Assembly: GCF_036850765.1 (NCBI RefSeq)
Contig: NC_089494.1
Location: forward strand, 59,661,809-59,725,808
Source of the DNA: Saccopteryx bilineata
Lineage: Eukaryota > Chordata > Mammalia > Chiroptera > Emballonuridae
Reading direction: 5' to 3'
DNA: 64,000 nucleotides
Shown piece by piece: positions 44,621 to 54,887 of the stretch. The notes beneath the pieces are model-generated. The model was not told the origin of the DNA. It did not search any database and saw only the letters and a list, made by a program, of their open reading frames with translations. The stretch's first letter is position 1. The number at the start of each line of letters is the position of its first letter. Position numbers and translations under genes: made by a program.

Positions 44621-47600
44621 GAGGCCACCTTCATGAACCAGGCAGTCATCACGGAAGCCTGTGGTCAGGCCAGTGGGGCAGAATCAAGTTTGGGAAACTA
44701 CTTAAGGGCCAGGAGCCAGAGCGGCAGAGTGCTAAGGAGACCTGGGAAACAGAGCTGTGATGGGGCAGAGGTGAGACTGCTCTCACCAGACACAGGTGCA
44801 GCTGGGACTGGTGGGGCAGGGCCAAGGGAAGTGGATTCTCAAAGCCAATCCCACTCTCCCTCAAGAGCAGAAAGACAACTGACTCATCCTTAGTAAGAAG
44901 TTTGGTGGCTGAGGGCAGGCTTTGGGGGGCGGATAGCCTTGGCTCTGGATCCTAGTCCCACCTCTGCACAGCTGTTGGCTTTGGAGCCTCGGATGAGTTG
45001 AAAACGAGGCAGGTGTCAGATCCTGTACACATTGCAGAGCGATTATATGTAAAGGCAATGATGGAATTTGATTTGTATTTTTAAAAGATAATTCTCTCAG
45101 TAGCTTTAAAAGTTGATTAGTAGGATTGTCCCACCTTCAGTAAAAACTTTAATAATTTGCATGTACCAATCACATTTTTGCCCTAACCATTTACCTTCTG
45201 GATTCTAAATTTCTTAACATATTTTCTTTAAATATTTAAACTGCTTTTTTATATAAATTATTTAAAAGTAAACTTTCCATCCCAAGCGTAAATGGAAAGT
45301 CAGTATCACTGGCTTTAAAAATGAATACAATGGAAGCATATTAACAAAACTATATTATAGAATTTGATTCGCTTTTTAAATCAAAGGTGTTGAGTCTGAA
45401 GACTCTTCTAATTTTGTTAAAAGCCAAAACAGAAAGAGTTTATAAAGCATCAGACGGGTGTTAAGGATACAAGCCCTATCGCGAGACTTCGTTCCCGTCC
45501 CAGTCACACGGGCTGGATGAAGAACAGAAAAGGCAGTAACGTCGTCACTGCATGAGCCCATGTTCTGAGCCCAAACTGCCTAGAAGCATCTTTTATTTTA
45601 GAAAACATGGATTAAAGCAGGTTTTAAAACTTTTCTAACCAGGACTTTAAGAAGAAGTACATCTGGAACCAATGAGAGTAAGATTACGTACACCTGAAGA
45701 AGAGCTCCAGGCAGCAGCCCCTGTCTTTGCACGTGCAGTGTGCTGCAATGTTTCATTCCATTCTGTTCTCTTTTTTCTCTTTTTAAAAAACATATGTGGG
45801 AACCCTAAATTGAGTTCACCACCCACTAATGAACTATGCAAATCTTATACTTGGAAAACTCTAAATTACAGTAGCTGGACTACAGAAAAAAAAACAAAAA
45901 AAAAACCCAGAAGAGACTATTGCAATAGTTTAGGCAAGAAACGAAAGTTCTGATTTCACTGTCCGTAGAAATGAAATAAAGATAAAACTGACAGAGCATG
46001 ATTATTATACTCACCTTTAAAAACTTGCAATGTTTCACATAGGAAGTTGACATTTATAGATCCATTTCTTTTGAGTTGGTTTAATGTGAATCAAGCTTCC
46101 CAGCAATTAGTCAACCTTGGGGTGACTTTCAGTGAGAAAGCGCCACTGCCAGGAAAACTGGTATGAACATCATCAACCTTTCAAAGCTATACATTCCATG
46201 AGCATCAAATCTGACGCTGGTATATGTTTTTTTCACATTGGAAAGCGTTCTGTTTTGCAAATTCCATTTATGTCATGTATTTTAAGAAATCTTCATGGAC
46301 ACACTTGGGTTTTTAAGTTTGTATAACAGTTGTCTGGGTTGACAGCGTGCTTTATAACCCTCCGGTACCCCAAAGAGTATGATGGTAATGGAATTGAAGC
46401 CATAATTACATTGGGCTCATATTGTTTGTTTGAGTGAGACTTAACGACTGGGTTCCCTTGAGCAAATGCAAACTAGGAAAACATTTCAAGTTTATAGAAC
46501 AAGGAAAAAAAATACGTTTTCTTCAACAGCTCTGAAAAGGCCACCTTTATTTATAAGTGTGGCCATAAAATAAACAAGCTTTGTCTTTAATTTACCTTTG
46601 TTATAACACCAAGATGCCTAGGTGTTAGGAAAGGACTGTACAGGATACCAGACAGAGAGCTTTCTCCGTTATTAATGACTGGTGGTGCTCCAGTGTAATC
46701 AAAGGGCACAGCGGCAGTGATATACGGCAGTGACAAACTCAGGATCTTTCCTTCTCAATGCTAACCTAACAGCTAGCAGCTGAGAACTTCCAGCGCTGTA
46801 TATCTACAAGATGAATAGCATGAGTTATCAATATACGTATTGCTTACCAGTCTTGAAAAGTATTGTTATAGCCCCCCTCCATAATCATTCTAAATGTGAC
46901 GCAAGTGCATTTTTCACCATTTCACTATAATCTTTGTTGTTCATAAATGGCAATAGTTTTCGAGTGGAGATTTAGAATCCTCCAACTGTACTCGTTACTG
47001 CAGTCTGATTTGAAAACCGCTGCCTACACTGCTGATGTGTCAGTAGAGCAGGTTTCTGGAGATGCATAACCCCTTTTACGTTGACAGGCAGCATCAAAAG
47101 AAGGAATCACTTAAAGAATATACCAGAAATCATTTTTATTTTTGCTCCTCGATCATGCCAAGATGATCTAAAGGGAAAACTCAGCCAGTCATGATATGAA
47201 TGTGACATGAGGAATCCATAAGAAAAATGCACTGGTGTTTTTATTTCTAGCTATTAAGCCGTTTTTTTCCTTTCTCTCTCCTGCTTTGAACTTGTGGCCA
47301 GTCAGTGCCATAGTTTGCTTTGTTAAGGGTTCAAGAAATGCATTTAATTGGGAGTTATGGCCAAGGTAAAACACAGACTAAATAATCAGCATGAAAAGAG
47401 GTTAGCTTTCTGCACTTACTCAGGTGTGAATTCCAGGGGAAAAAAGTTCTATAATTACTGACCCGGTTTCCATTAAAAATAAAGTGAAGAAAGCCACTGA
47501 CTGGACAAAGCAAGGTCTTTTCCCAGATCAATAGAAAAGACACGTCCACGCACACACAGAGGAAGTCAGTGCAGCTCCGTGACCTTTTCATGAACTTTCT

Positions 47601-48047
47601 GGGAGACAGAAAGATCATTCAAAGGGCAGAGGTCAGCATTCATGCTGGTCACAAACAAAAATCAGATTGAGCCTCATAATGAAGGATTCAAGGCTCTCAC
47701 CTACGAATGCAAGTCAAATACTATTAGTGCACAGTTTCCTATATTATCAGTTCCAGGGAAAAACTGCTTCCGTATTTACAGCATGTATCAACATTTATTT
47801 ACCAACCTGTATTATTTTGCTATTTTTGTCAAGCATCACAAGACTAAAGACAAAGTTTAAAAACCAGAAAACTTCAGTCAAGATGAGACTCTTTAGTTCA
47901 TCGCAAAGGGCAAGTGCTCAAGACAGCCCATTCTGGATGCTGTCCCCCCTAACCCCCCCACCAGCGCCAGCATACGCAGCACAAAGGGAAGAGCAGGATT
48001 CCTCAAAAGACACGATAATGTTGAGTTAAGGAGGGAGCTTCAGTTAG
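44621..48047. other. Repeat-poor non-coding block
   Basis: About 3.4 kb without SINE, L1 or LTR. No frame with a recognisable domain. An A-rich patch lies at 45884-45905. Lack of insertions suggests constraint or chance; see findings. Confidence 0.45.
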
Positions 48048-48058
48048 AAGTAAATTAT

Positions 48059-48366
48059 GGCCCTGGCCAGTTGGCTCAGTAGATAAGAGTGTTAGTCTGT
48101 CGTATAGACATCCCAGCTTCAATTCCCGGCCAGGGAACACAAGAGAAACGACTATCTGCTTCTCTCCCTCTCCCTCTGTTCCTTCTTTCCCTCTTCCCCT
48201 CCCACAGTCAGTAGCTCGGTTGGTTCGATCATTGGCTTCTGGTGCTAAAATAGCTCGACTGATTTGAGCATTGGTCCCAGATAGGATTGCCAGTTGGAGC
48301 TGGGTCCAGGTGCATGCAGGAGTCTGTCTCACTATCTTCCCTCCTCCCACTTAAAACAACAACAAA
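48059..48366 (+). mobile_element. Type A-like bat SINE, diverged variant
   Basis: GGCCCTGGCCAGTTGGCTCAGTAGATAAGAG head, box B region GCTTCAATTCCC, CT-rich block, TTGGTTCGATCATTGGC middle and TTAAAACAACAACAAAAAG tail. The middle differs from the common type A. Flanks AAGTAAATTAT (48048-48058) and AAGTAAATTAC (48367-48377) support insertion. Confidence 0.88.
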
Positions 48367-48494
48367 AAGTAAATTACATGGGTCATGGGGGGTGGGGTGG
48401 GGAACCTGGGCATTGCTCCTTCTGGACACAGACCCACCTCACAGAGAAACAGTTCAGCTTTCTGGTTTTTGCCCCAGTGCTGAATGTTCGGCGC

Positions 48495-48682
48495 TGAAGA
48501 GACAGTGTGAGATAATTAGGAATCTGGAGCATTTTACAAAAAAAGCCTCATTTTTAGTAGGCCCACCTCAGGTCTGCTTCTCTCAGAAACCTGCAAACTA
48601 AAAAGGGTTTCCAGGCAGAGGGTGTTTATGTAGAGACGCCACCTGGAAACCTTCTCGCTAGTGTTCTTTGACCAAGGGGAAA
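48495..48682. repeat. 188-bp duplicated segment, copy 1
   Basis: The block starting TGAAGAGACAGTGTGAGATAA and ending near GACCAAGGGGAAA is repeated in direct orientation at 49509-49695 with roughly 93% identity by eye and one small gap. It matches no repeat family I know. The minus-strand frame through it (VSRWRLY...NTLCLETLF) is kept in both copies, with two changes over about 38 residues, but has no recognisable domain. Confidence 0.9.
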
Positions 48683-49508
48683 CGAAATAGACAGAGGCCT
48701 GTTCGAACCAAGTAGTCAAAACGTGCCTTCAAGTGCTTGGAGAAACCAGGCAAGAATTAAAATATAAGAATCCTAATATTCTAAAAATTCCATATCCTAA
48801 CTATCAATTGAGCCAACCCCCCCCCCCAAAAAAAAAACCCAGAAAGCATTTTTAGAGAAATCGATTCAACCACTACAAGTCACAAATGGCTTTGCATTCT
48901 TCTCTAATTGATGCCCAGTAATTCAAAAGTTAGAGTTCTGAAGCCTCTGATGAATACACATGTACCATACAGTGAAATACGGGCACTATTTTCCTTGTGT
49001 TCCAACATGCGTCCTACAGACAGCCATTATTCCTGTCTGCCCATGTTCTGTTGTCCTGGGCACAGCATTTAATTTTCCTAGTCACTTTACGTTTGACACA
49101 GGCAAATTTCAATGTATCCGAAGGCTGTTCCTACCAGCAATTGCTTTGTGAAACTTAATTCTCAATATTGTGTGCTAAATTGGAAACTGGCCCCTAGTAA
49201 AACAAATTTCTCTATGTGGACATGTGGCAAGTGGGATAGGTCTGGGGAGGCGGCTGCTGACTGAACCTGCGGCACTTGGAACTTAGAAGGAGTCTTGGGA
49301 GGGCATTTTGGTTAAGCGTCTTTGTTTTCCAGAAAAGGAAACTAATGCCCGGTGCTGGTGATGGTGGTGGTGGTGGTGGTGGTGGTGGTGTGTGTGTCTG
49401 TGTGTTTGTAGCACTGACCAATCAGAACAGAGGCAGGCCCCGACCAATAAGGATGGATTGTGAGTCTACTGTTGGGGCAGGATTCTGGAAGTTTTTTGCA
49501 GGAACCAG
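48683..49508. other. Spacer between the two 188-bp copies
   Basis: Includes a C11-12/A10 run near 48819-48837 and a GGT microsatellite at 49362-49391. No exon recognised. Confidence 0.5.
49362..49391 (+). repeat. (GGT)n microsatellite
   Basis: About nine to ten GGT/TGG units followed by GTGTGTGTCTGTGTG. Confidence 0.95.
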
Positions 49509-49695
49509 TGAAGAGACAGTGTGGGATAATTAGGAATCTGGAGCATTTTACAAAAGAGCCTCATTTTTAGTAGGCCCACCTCAGGTCTGCTTCTCTCAGA
49601 AACCTGCAAATGAAAAAGGGTTTCCAAGCAGAGGGTGTTCATATAGAGACGCCACCTGGAAACCTTCTGGCTAGCGTTCGTTGACAAAGGGGAAC
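49509..49695. repeat. 188-bp duplicated segment, copy 2
   Basis: Direct copy of 48495-48682 starting TGAAGAGACAGTGTGGGATAA. Sequence on either side is unrelated to the flanks of copy 1, so the unit moved or was copied with sharp edges. Confidence 0.9.
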
Positions 49696-49804
49696 CCTTT
49701 GGCTGCTAAACTGTGAAGAGGAGGAGGATATAGTGGGAAAGAGACTTGTTTGTTAGCTTAAGAAATAGATAACATTAGGTAACCTCTTAGTCCTGGGAGA
49801 AAGG

Positions 49805-49955
49805 TGGTTATATTGGTTAAATACTCATCTGCCTGGCTTAGAATTCTGATTCTATCACTTACAAGATAAACTTCCTCAGACAAGTTATTTAACTTCTCTA
49901 AGCCTCAGTTTATTCATCCATATAATGGGCATAATAATTACCTCATTGAGTCATA
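49805..49955 (+). mobile_element. MIR SINE relic, plus strand
   Basis: TGGCTTAGAATTCTGATTCTATCACTTACAAGATAAACTTCCTCAGACAAGTTATTTAACTTCTCTAAGCCTCAGTTTATTCATCC is a well-preserved MIR core. Confidence 0.92.
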
Positions 49956-49969
49956 CAAAGAAGCATATG

Positions 49970-50190
49970 AACTGCTGCACTAAATGCTTTAAGTGTACTA
50001 TTCCTCTCCTTTCTACAACCCTCTGAGGCAAACACCTTTTGTTATCTGCATTTTACAGATGAGGAAACGGAGGTTCTGGCAGGCTGACTAATTTGCTACC
50101 ATCTCACATCTGGTAAGAGGCAGAGAAGAGACTCAATCCAGGAAGTCCTGCATGGAGCCCTATGTCAATCACATAGTCTGACCCCCTAGA
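49970..50190 (-). mobile_element. MIR SINE relic, minus strand
   Basis: TGCACTAAATGCTTTAAGTG, CAACCCTCTGAGGCAAACACCTTTTGTTATCTGCATTTTACAGATGAGGAAACGGAGG and AGAGGCAGAGAAGAGACTCAATCCAGG is MIR antisense. Confidence 0.92.
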
Positions 50191-50309
50191 CTCTATTCAA
50201 TACTGCTTTTAATGGCTCTGCTTAAATAGCTTCCCACTGAGAGCTGTAGTATTTATTTAAAAATAAATAAGCTGCTTATAAAAGGTCTTCATGTAATGGA
50301 TTTCTGCCT

Positions 50310-50440
50310 AGCTTTTTCCAGGAAGGTTGACTTGCCTAAGTTTGCACAACTAATTAATGACAAAATCCAACTAAGAAAAAAAAATCCAATTAAGAACCCA
50401 TCTTCTGACCCTTAGTGCAATGTTATTTCCACCCCACAAA
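50310..50440 (-). mobile_element. Possible third MIR fragment
   Basis: GTTGACTTGCCTAAGTTTGCACAACTAATTAATGACAAAATCC ... AGAACCCATCTTCTGACCCTTAGTGCAATG resembles the distal MIR antisense. Confidence 0.5.
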
Positions 50441-50484
50441 CAGCCTTGAATAAAATTTTCCAAATTGTGAGACCGGTCCATGCA

Positions 50485-50725
50485 ACATGGTGGATAGTGC
50501 ACGAAATGTGGCCTCTCCAGTCACGCTATATGAACTAGAATTCTGGCTCCACTGACGTGTCCTGTCACCTAACACAATTTCAGTGACTTTGGTGTGCCCT
50601 ATCCTCATCTGGCAAATGGGGATGATAATAATAATATGACCTATTTCCCCCAGGTTATTGTGAAGATTACACAAGGAATGCACAGGAAGCATTTAGAACA
50701 ATGCCTGGGACATTAAACCTCTCAG
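50485..50725 (+). mobile_element. MIR SINE relic, near full length
   Basis: ACATGGTGGATAGTGCACG, TGGCTCCACTGACGTGTCCTGTCACC, CCTCATCTGGCAAATGGGGATGATAATAATAATATGACC and ATTTAGAACAATGCCTGGGACATTAAACCTCTCAGTAAATGTTAG cover the MIR from head to tail. Confidence 0.9.
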
Positions 50726-51165
50726 TAAATGTTAGTTAGCTATTGTTTTGTTTTGTTTTTTACTTCAAGCACATGGATGGCCACTGTGTAATCAGATCAG
50801 CTGAAATTTCAGAAATTTTGCCTTGTACTTTTCAGGACTAATGTTGGGTGAGGAGGACTGAAGTGGGTACATGGTAGACGGAGTACTAAAATTAGAAAGA
50901 TACAGAATTATTTTAAGCCTCCTAAAGAAGAATGGTTAAAGCCTTTGTTCTGAAATCAGATAATACTTCAAAGAATCTTGGTAACATTATAGAGATGTAG
51001 ATCTGAAGAAGTATTCTAGTTGAAAAAGGAAAAAAATTAGAGGTGAACCCATGAAAAATATACTATATTCTAGTAACAATTATTTTACTAAGTGAGGATT
51101 TGGGCTTGCAAGAACTCTTCAAATCAGAAAGAACTAAAATGGAATTTGTGTGAAACACTTTATTT
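50726..51165. other. Non-coding stretch, nothing recognised
   Basis: No exon or repeat apart from short TTTTG units at 50744-50760. Confidence 0.4.
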
Positions 51166-51180
51166 AAAATGTCTATTTTT

Positions 51181-51548
51181 TTTTTTTGTATTTTTCTGAA
51201 GTTGGAAGTGGGGAGGCAGTCAGACAGACTCTCGCATGCGACTGACCAGGATCCACCGGGCATGCCGACCAGGGGGCGATGCTCTTCCCATCCGGGGCAT
51301 CGCCATGTTGTGACCAGATCCATTCTAGCACCTGAGGGAGAGGCCATGAAGCCATCCCCAGCACCCAGGCCATCTTTGCTCCAATGGAGCCTTGGCTGCG
51401 GGAGGGGAAGAGAGAGACAGAGAGGAAGGAGAGGGGGAGGGGTGGAGAAGCAGATGGGCACCTCTCCTGTGTGCCCTGGCCGGGTATTGAACCCAGGACT
51501 TCTGCATGCCAGGCTGATGCTCTACCACTGAGCCAACCGTCCAGGGCC
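51181..51548 (-). mobile_element. Type A bat SINE, one-unit subfamily
   Basis: Minus strand GGCCCTGGACGGTTGGCTCAGTGGTAGAGC, box B region GGTTCAATACCC, one CTCTTCC unit and poly(A). AAAATGTCTATTTTT is exact at 51166-51180 and 51549-51563. Confidence 0.95.
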
Positions 51549-51563
51549 AAAATGTCTATTTTT

Positions 51564-52663
51564 AAAAGGATCTATAATATGGAACATACGTAAATGTGTA
51601 TTGGAATGAATAGAGAATTATAATTAACATGAAATAAATATTAAATACAGTGTGGTGGGTGGGGGGAGGAGGCCATAAAGATTTCAAAACATCTATTTCC
51701 CTTCCATCTACTCTCATAAAAATTTTATTTCATTCTTTAGAAAGCACAATGAGTAAGTTTCTGCCTCTTTTCCCTTTTAATTGTTCAACTTCATTTCAAG
51801 CATGTATCAGAAAGCAGTTACAATGAATGCCTTTTGTCATCTGTAAACAGAAATGTCAGAAGCTGAGCCTTGGCCAGAGCAAGGAATGAAGGATTTCCTC
51901 TGATGTCATCTGTCCCTCAAGGTCAAGCTCTGCACAGCTGCACCTGGGATGACCGAGGATTACCTGGGCAACCTCTGGGGGATTTTCATATTTGATATGA
52001 CCTGAGTTGGGGAAGAAACAGAGAAATAAGCAATATGATACTTAACAGATTCTGGTCCAAGTGATTATATATATTTGGCTTCCTGCAAGGTGTAAATTCA
52101 TTATCTTCAAAACTGGGCTGTTCGCATTGCAGGCATTCCTCCTAAACAGCTGCAAATGGTACATTTTATTCTACAAAATTTTCTTTAACGCACCCTGTAT
52201 GATGGACTGTATTCCCCTTTTTCAGTATGGAAAATTGAGAGATTTCACTAGCTGACCCTCCCCATTTTTTATTGACACTATGAATGGGTCTTTCAAAGCT
52301 GCCTCACTCTACAGAGACTCAGATTCCAATAAAGAAGCCATCTCTTAAAAAATAAACATTTTGAATTCCAAGTTACATCATTCATTATACTCCCGCATTC
52401 TGTTTTTTTGTCACATAGAGATTTTCCCTCCTACAACATCCTGTTAAACAAAGCGGTTTTGGCCAAGAGCTTCTGGAAACAGATACCTATGTGTGGTTAT
52501 TTGCAATGCTTGGATAAAGTTAGCACATATTGATACATGGGGGCCTTAGATACAATTGTTTTCATAGCTTCTGGGTAAAAAAAAAAAAAAAAACTTAAAC
52601 AAATGGAGCTCTCTTTTTCCAATCTGTTAGATATTCACTGAATCACAATATCTAACTTGGAGG
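51564..52663. other. Non-coding stretch, nothing recognised
   Basis: An A17 run lies at 52577-52593. No exon or transposon recognised. Confidence 0.45.
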
Positions 52664-52671
52664 ATCTACAG

Positions 52672-53009
52672 CAGTGGTAGTCAACCTGGTCCCTACCGCC
52701 CACTAGTGGGCATTCCAGCTTTCATGGTGGGCAGTAGCGGAGCAACCGAAGTATAAATAAAAAGATAGATTTAACTATAGTAAGTTGTTTTATAAAGATT
52801 TATTCTGCCAAATTTAGCGAAAATCCGACATGAAGTAATTATTATTATATGCTTTAACTTGCTATAACTCTGCTTTATAAGTTTTATAAAGTAAAGTTAC
52901 TTCTCTACTTTATAAATCACCATTACTGTGGAACCAGTGGGCGGTTAGAAAATTTTACTAACAGAGATACAAACGTGGGCAGTAGGTATAAAAAGGTTGA
53001 CTACCCCTA
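52672..53009 (+). mobile_element. hAT-type MITE with 8-bp target duplication
   Basis: The left end CAGTGGTAGTCAACCTGGTCCC and the reverse complement of the right end, AGGGGTAGTCAACCTTTTT, form terminal inverted repeats sharing GGTAGTCAACCT. Subterminal CTACCGCCCAC and CTACTGCCCAC also pair. Eight flanking bases ATCTACAG (52664-52671) and GTCTATAG (53010-53017) match at six positions and fit the hAT target preference nTCTAnAn. It is about 338 bp, AT-rich and non-coding, hence mobilised by an unseen transposase. Confidence 0.85.
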
Positions 53010-53017
53010 GTCTATAG

Positions 53018-54146
53018 AATGTGCTGAAGCCAACTTGTAAGTGGCTGATGAGAGTCAATCATGGATATTTCTTCCCAACTCAAGTCTGGTACCTCCAAAT
53101 TAGCCATTGGACACTGGCAAATTCTTCCTTTTTCTACCACTCCAGGTATATACTGGTTGTTACATATTTACCAGCACACCACAGATTTAACAGGGCAGTG
53201 GGCTCAGCCCTCAGCCCTAAAGGAGGTGATTATTTCTTTGGACACCATTCACTGTGATTCATTAGACACTCGAATATTGTCTCTTGCACTCATGCTTTAT
53301 ATAGATATAAATGAGTGATGTGATATGAAGGAGAGAAAGCATGCAAACAACTGTGTTTGTTAAACTAGTTTTTAATAAACTACCTTTTCATTAAATATAA
53401 ACACTCTTATTAAGTAGGTTACATTGAATCTTACATGACAATGACTGGCAGTTAGAAACTTGTAGAAGTGTGGAGATGTTGAAAGTAATAAATTTCCTGA
53501 TAAAATAGCCTTTCTTAATCAAAAGAAAAATATCCACACAATGTGTTTGTTCGTTTCTCTAAAGAAAAAAATTACCTCACACATTAAAATAAAATATAAA
53601 AATCTTTTCATATGCTTTACATTAATGCAGCAGCTTCCTCTCACAAGAGGTTTGTTCAATTAAGTGATTTAATTTTGACTCATCATCAGTTCTGCATCCT
53701 TCCCTGTTTTGGCATTCCTGACTCTCCATAGGAAACATCCTTCCAGGAGAGTTTAGTAGTAAAATCATAGAGGGGATTTAGCTTTTATTGATTCTGAAAG
53801 AACAATATAACAAGATACTGACAATAATAAACAGATACAAAGTTGTTTTAGCCTAGAAACAATTGCAACCATATAACCCTTGGTGGCCTCTTTTGTATGA
53901 ATTATTATTTTTCTCTCCACAGAAGCTAACACCAGAATTATCATCCATACACTCCAGCAGGTTCTAGTTGGTCAGAAAATGGTGAAACCACTACAGATCA
54001 GCCCAGCAACCTCATGTAACTGTTTTGAATGGTCTCCCACACAAAACTAATTTGAGTCATTTATTTTACCAACAATTCCCAATAGAATCAAAGCAGTGCA
54101 CAAGTCCTTTTTTTTAAGAAGTAGCATCACATATAACTTTGTCAAG
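53018..54146. other. Non-coding stretch, nothing recognised
   Basis: No exon or clear repeat identified. Confidence 0.4.
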
Positions 54147-54160
54147 AAAGATTTACTTCT

Positions 54161-54516
54161 GCCTGACCAGGTTATGATGCAGTGGATAATGCATCAGGAC
54201 CTGGGATGCTGAGGACCCAGGTTCAAAATCCTCAAGGTCGCCAGCTTGAGCATGGGCTCACTAGCTTGAGCATGGGATCATAGACATGACCCCATGGTTG
54301 TTGGCTTGAAGCTCAAGGTCGCTGGCTTGAGCAAGGAGTTATTGGCTAAGCTGGAACCCACCAGTCAAGGCACATATGAGAAAGCAATCAGTGAATAACT
54401 GAGGTACTGCAACTAGGAGTTGATGCCTCTCATCTCTCTTTCTTCCTGTCTGGCTGTCCCTGTCTGTCTCTCTCTCCCTCTATCTCTCTTGCTCGCTAAA
54501 AAGAAAAAGAAAAAAA
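54161..54516 (+). mobile_element. Type C bat SINE, first half of a tandem pair
   Basis: GCCTGACCAGGTTATGATGCAGTGGATAATGC, GGTTCAAAATCC, AAGGTCGCTGGCTTGAGCAAGG, CAAGGCACATATGAGAAAGCAATCAGTGAATAAC, CT block and an A/G-rich tail AAAAAGAAAAAGAAAAAAA. It runs straight into the next SINE. Confidence 0.9.
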
Positions 54517-54873
54517 GCCCTGGCCAGTTGACTCATTGCATCAGCTGGGAATGTGGATGTCCTGGGTTCAATTCCTGGTCAGAGCACATAGAAGAAATGA
54601 CCACCTGCTTATCCACCCCACAACTGCCCCCTTTTCCTCTCCCACAGTCATGGCTTGTTTGGTTCAAGGGAGTTGGCCCCAACACCTGAGGATAGCTCCT
54701 GGAGCCTCTGCCTCAGGTGCCAAAAATAGCTCAGTTGCTGAGCAACATCCCTAGATGGGCAGAGCATCTCCCTATAGAAAGCTTGCTGGGTGAATCTTGG
54801 TTGAGTACCTATGGGAGTCTGTCTATGTCCCCTCCTCTCACTTAAAAAAATGAAGGGAAAAGAAAAAGAAAAA
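54517..54873 (+). mobile_element. Type A-like bat SINE, second half of a tandem pair
   Basis: GCCCTGGCCAGTTGACTCATTGC, box B-like GGTTCAATTCCTGG, CT-rich part, GCTCAGTTGCTGAGCAACATCCC and a tail of A with G. Outer flanks AAAGATTTACTTCT (54147-54160) and AAAGGTTACTTTTG (54874-54887) may be one shared, worn target duplication for the whole pair. Confidence 0.85.
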
Positions 54874-54887
54874 AAAGGTTACTTTTG

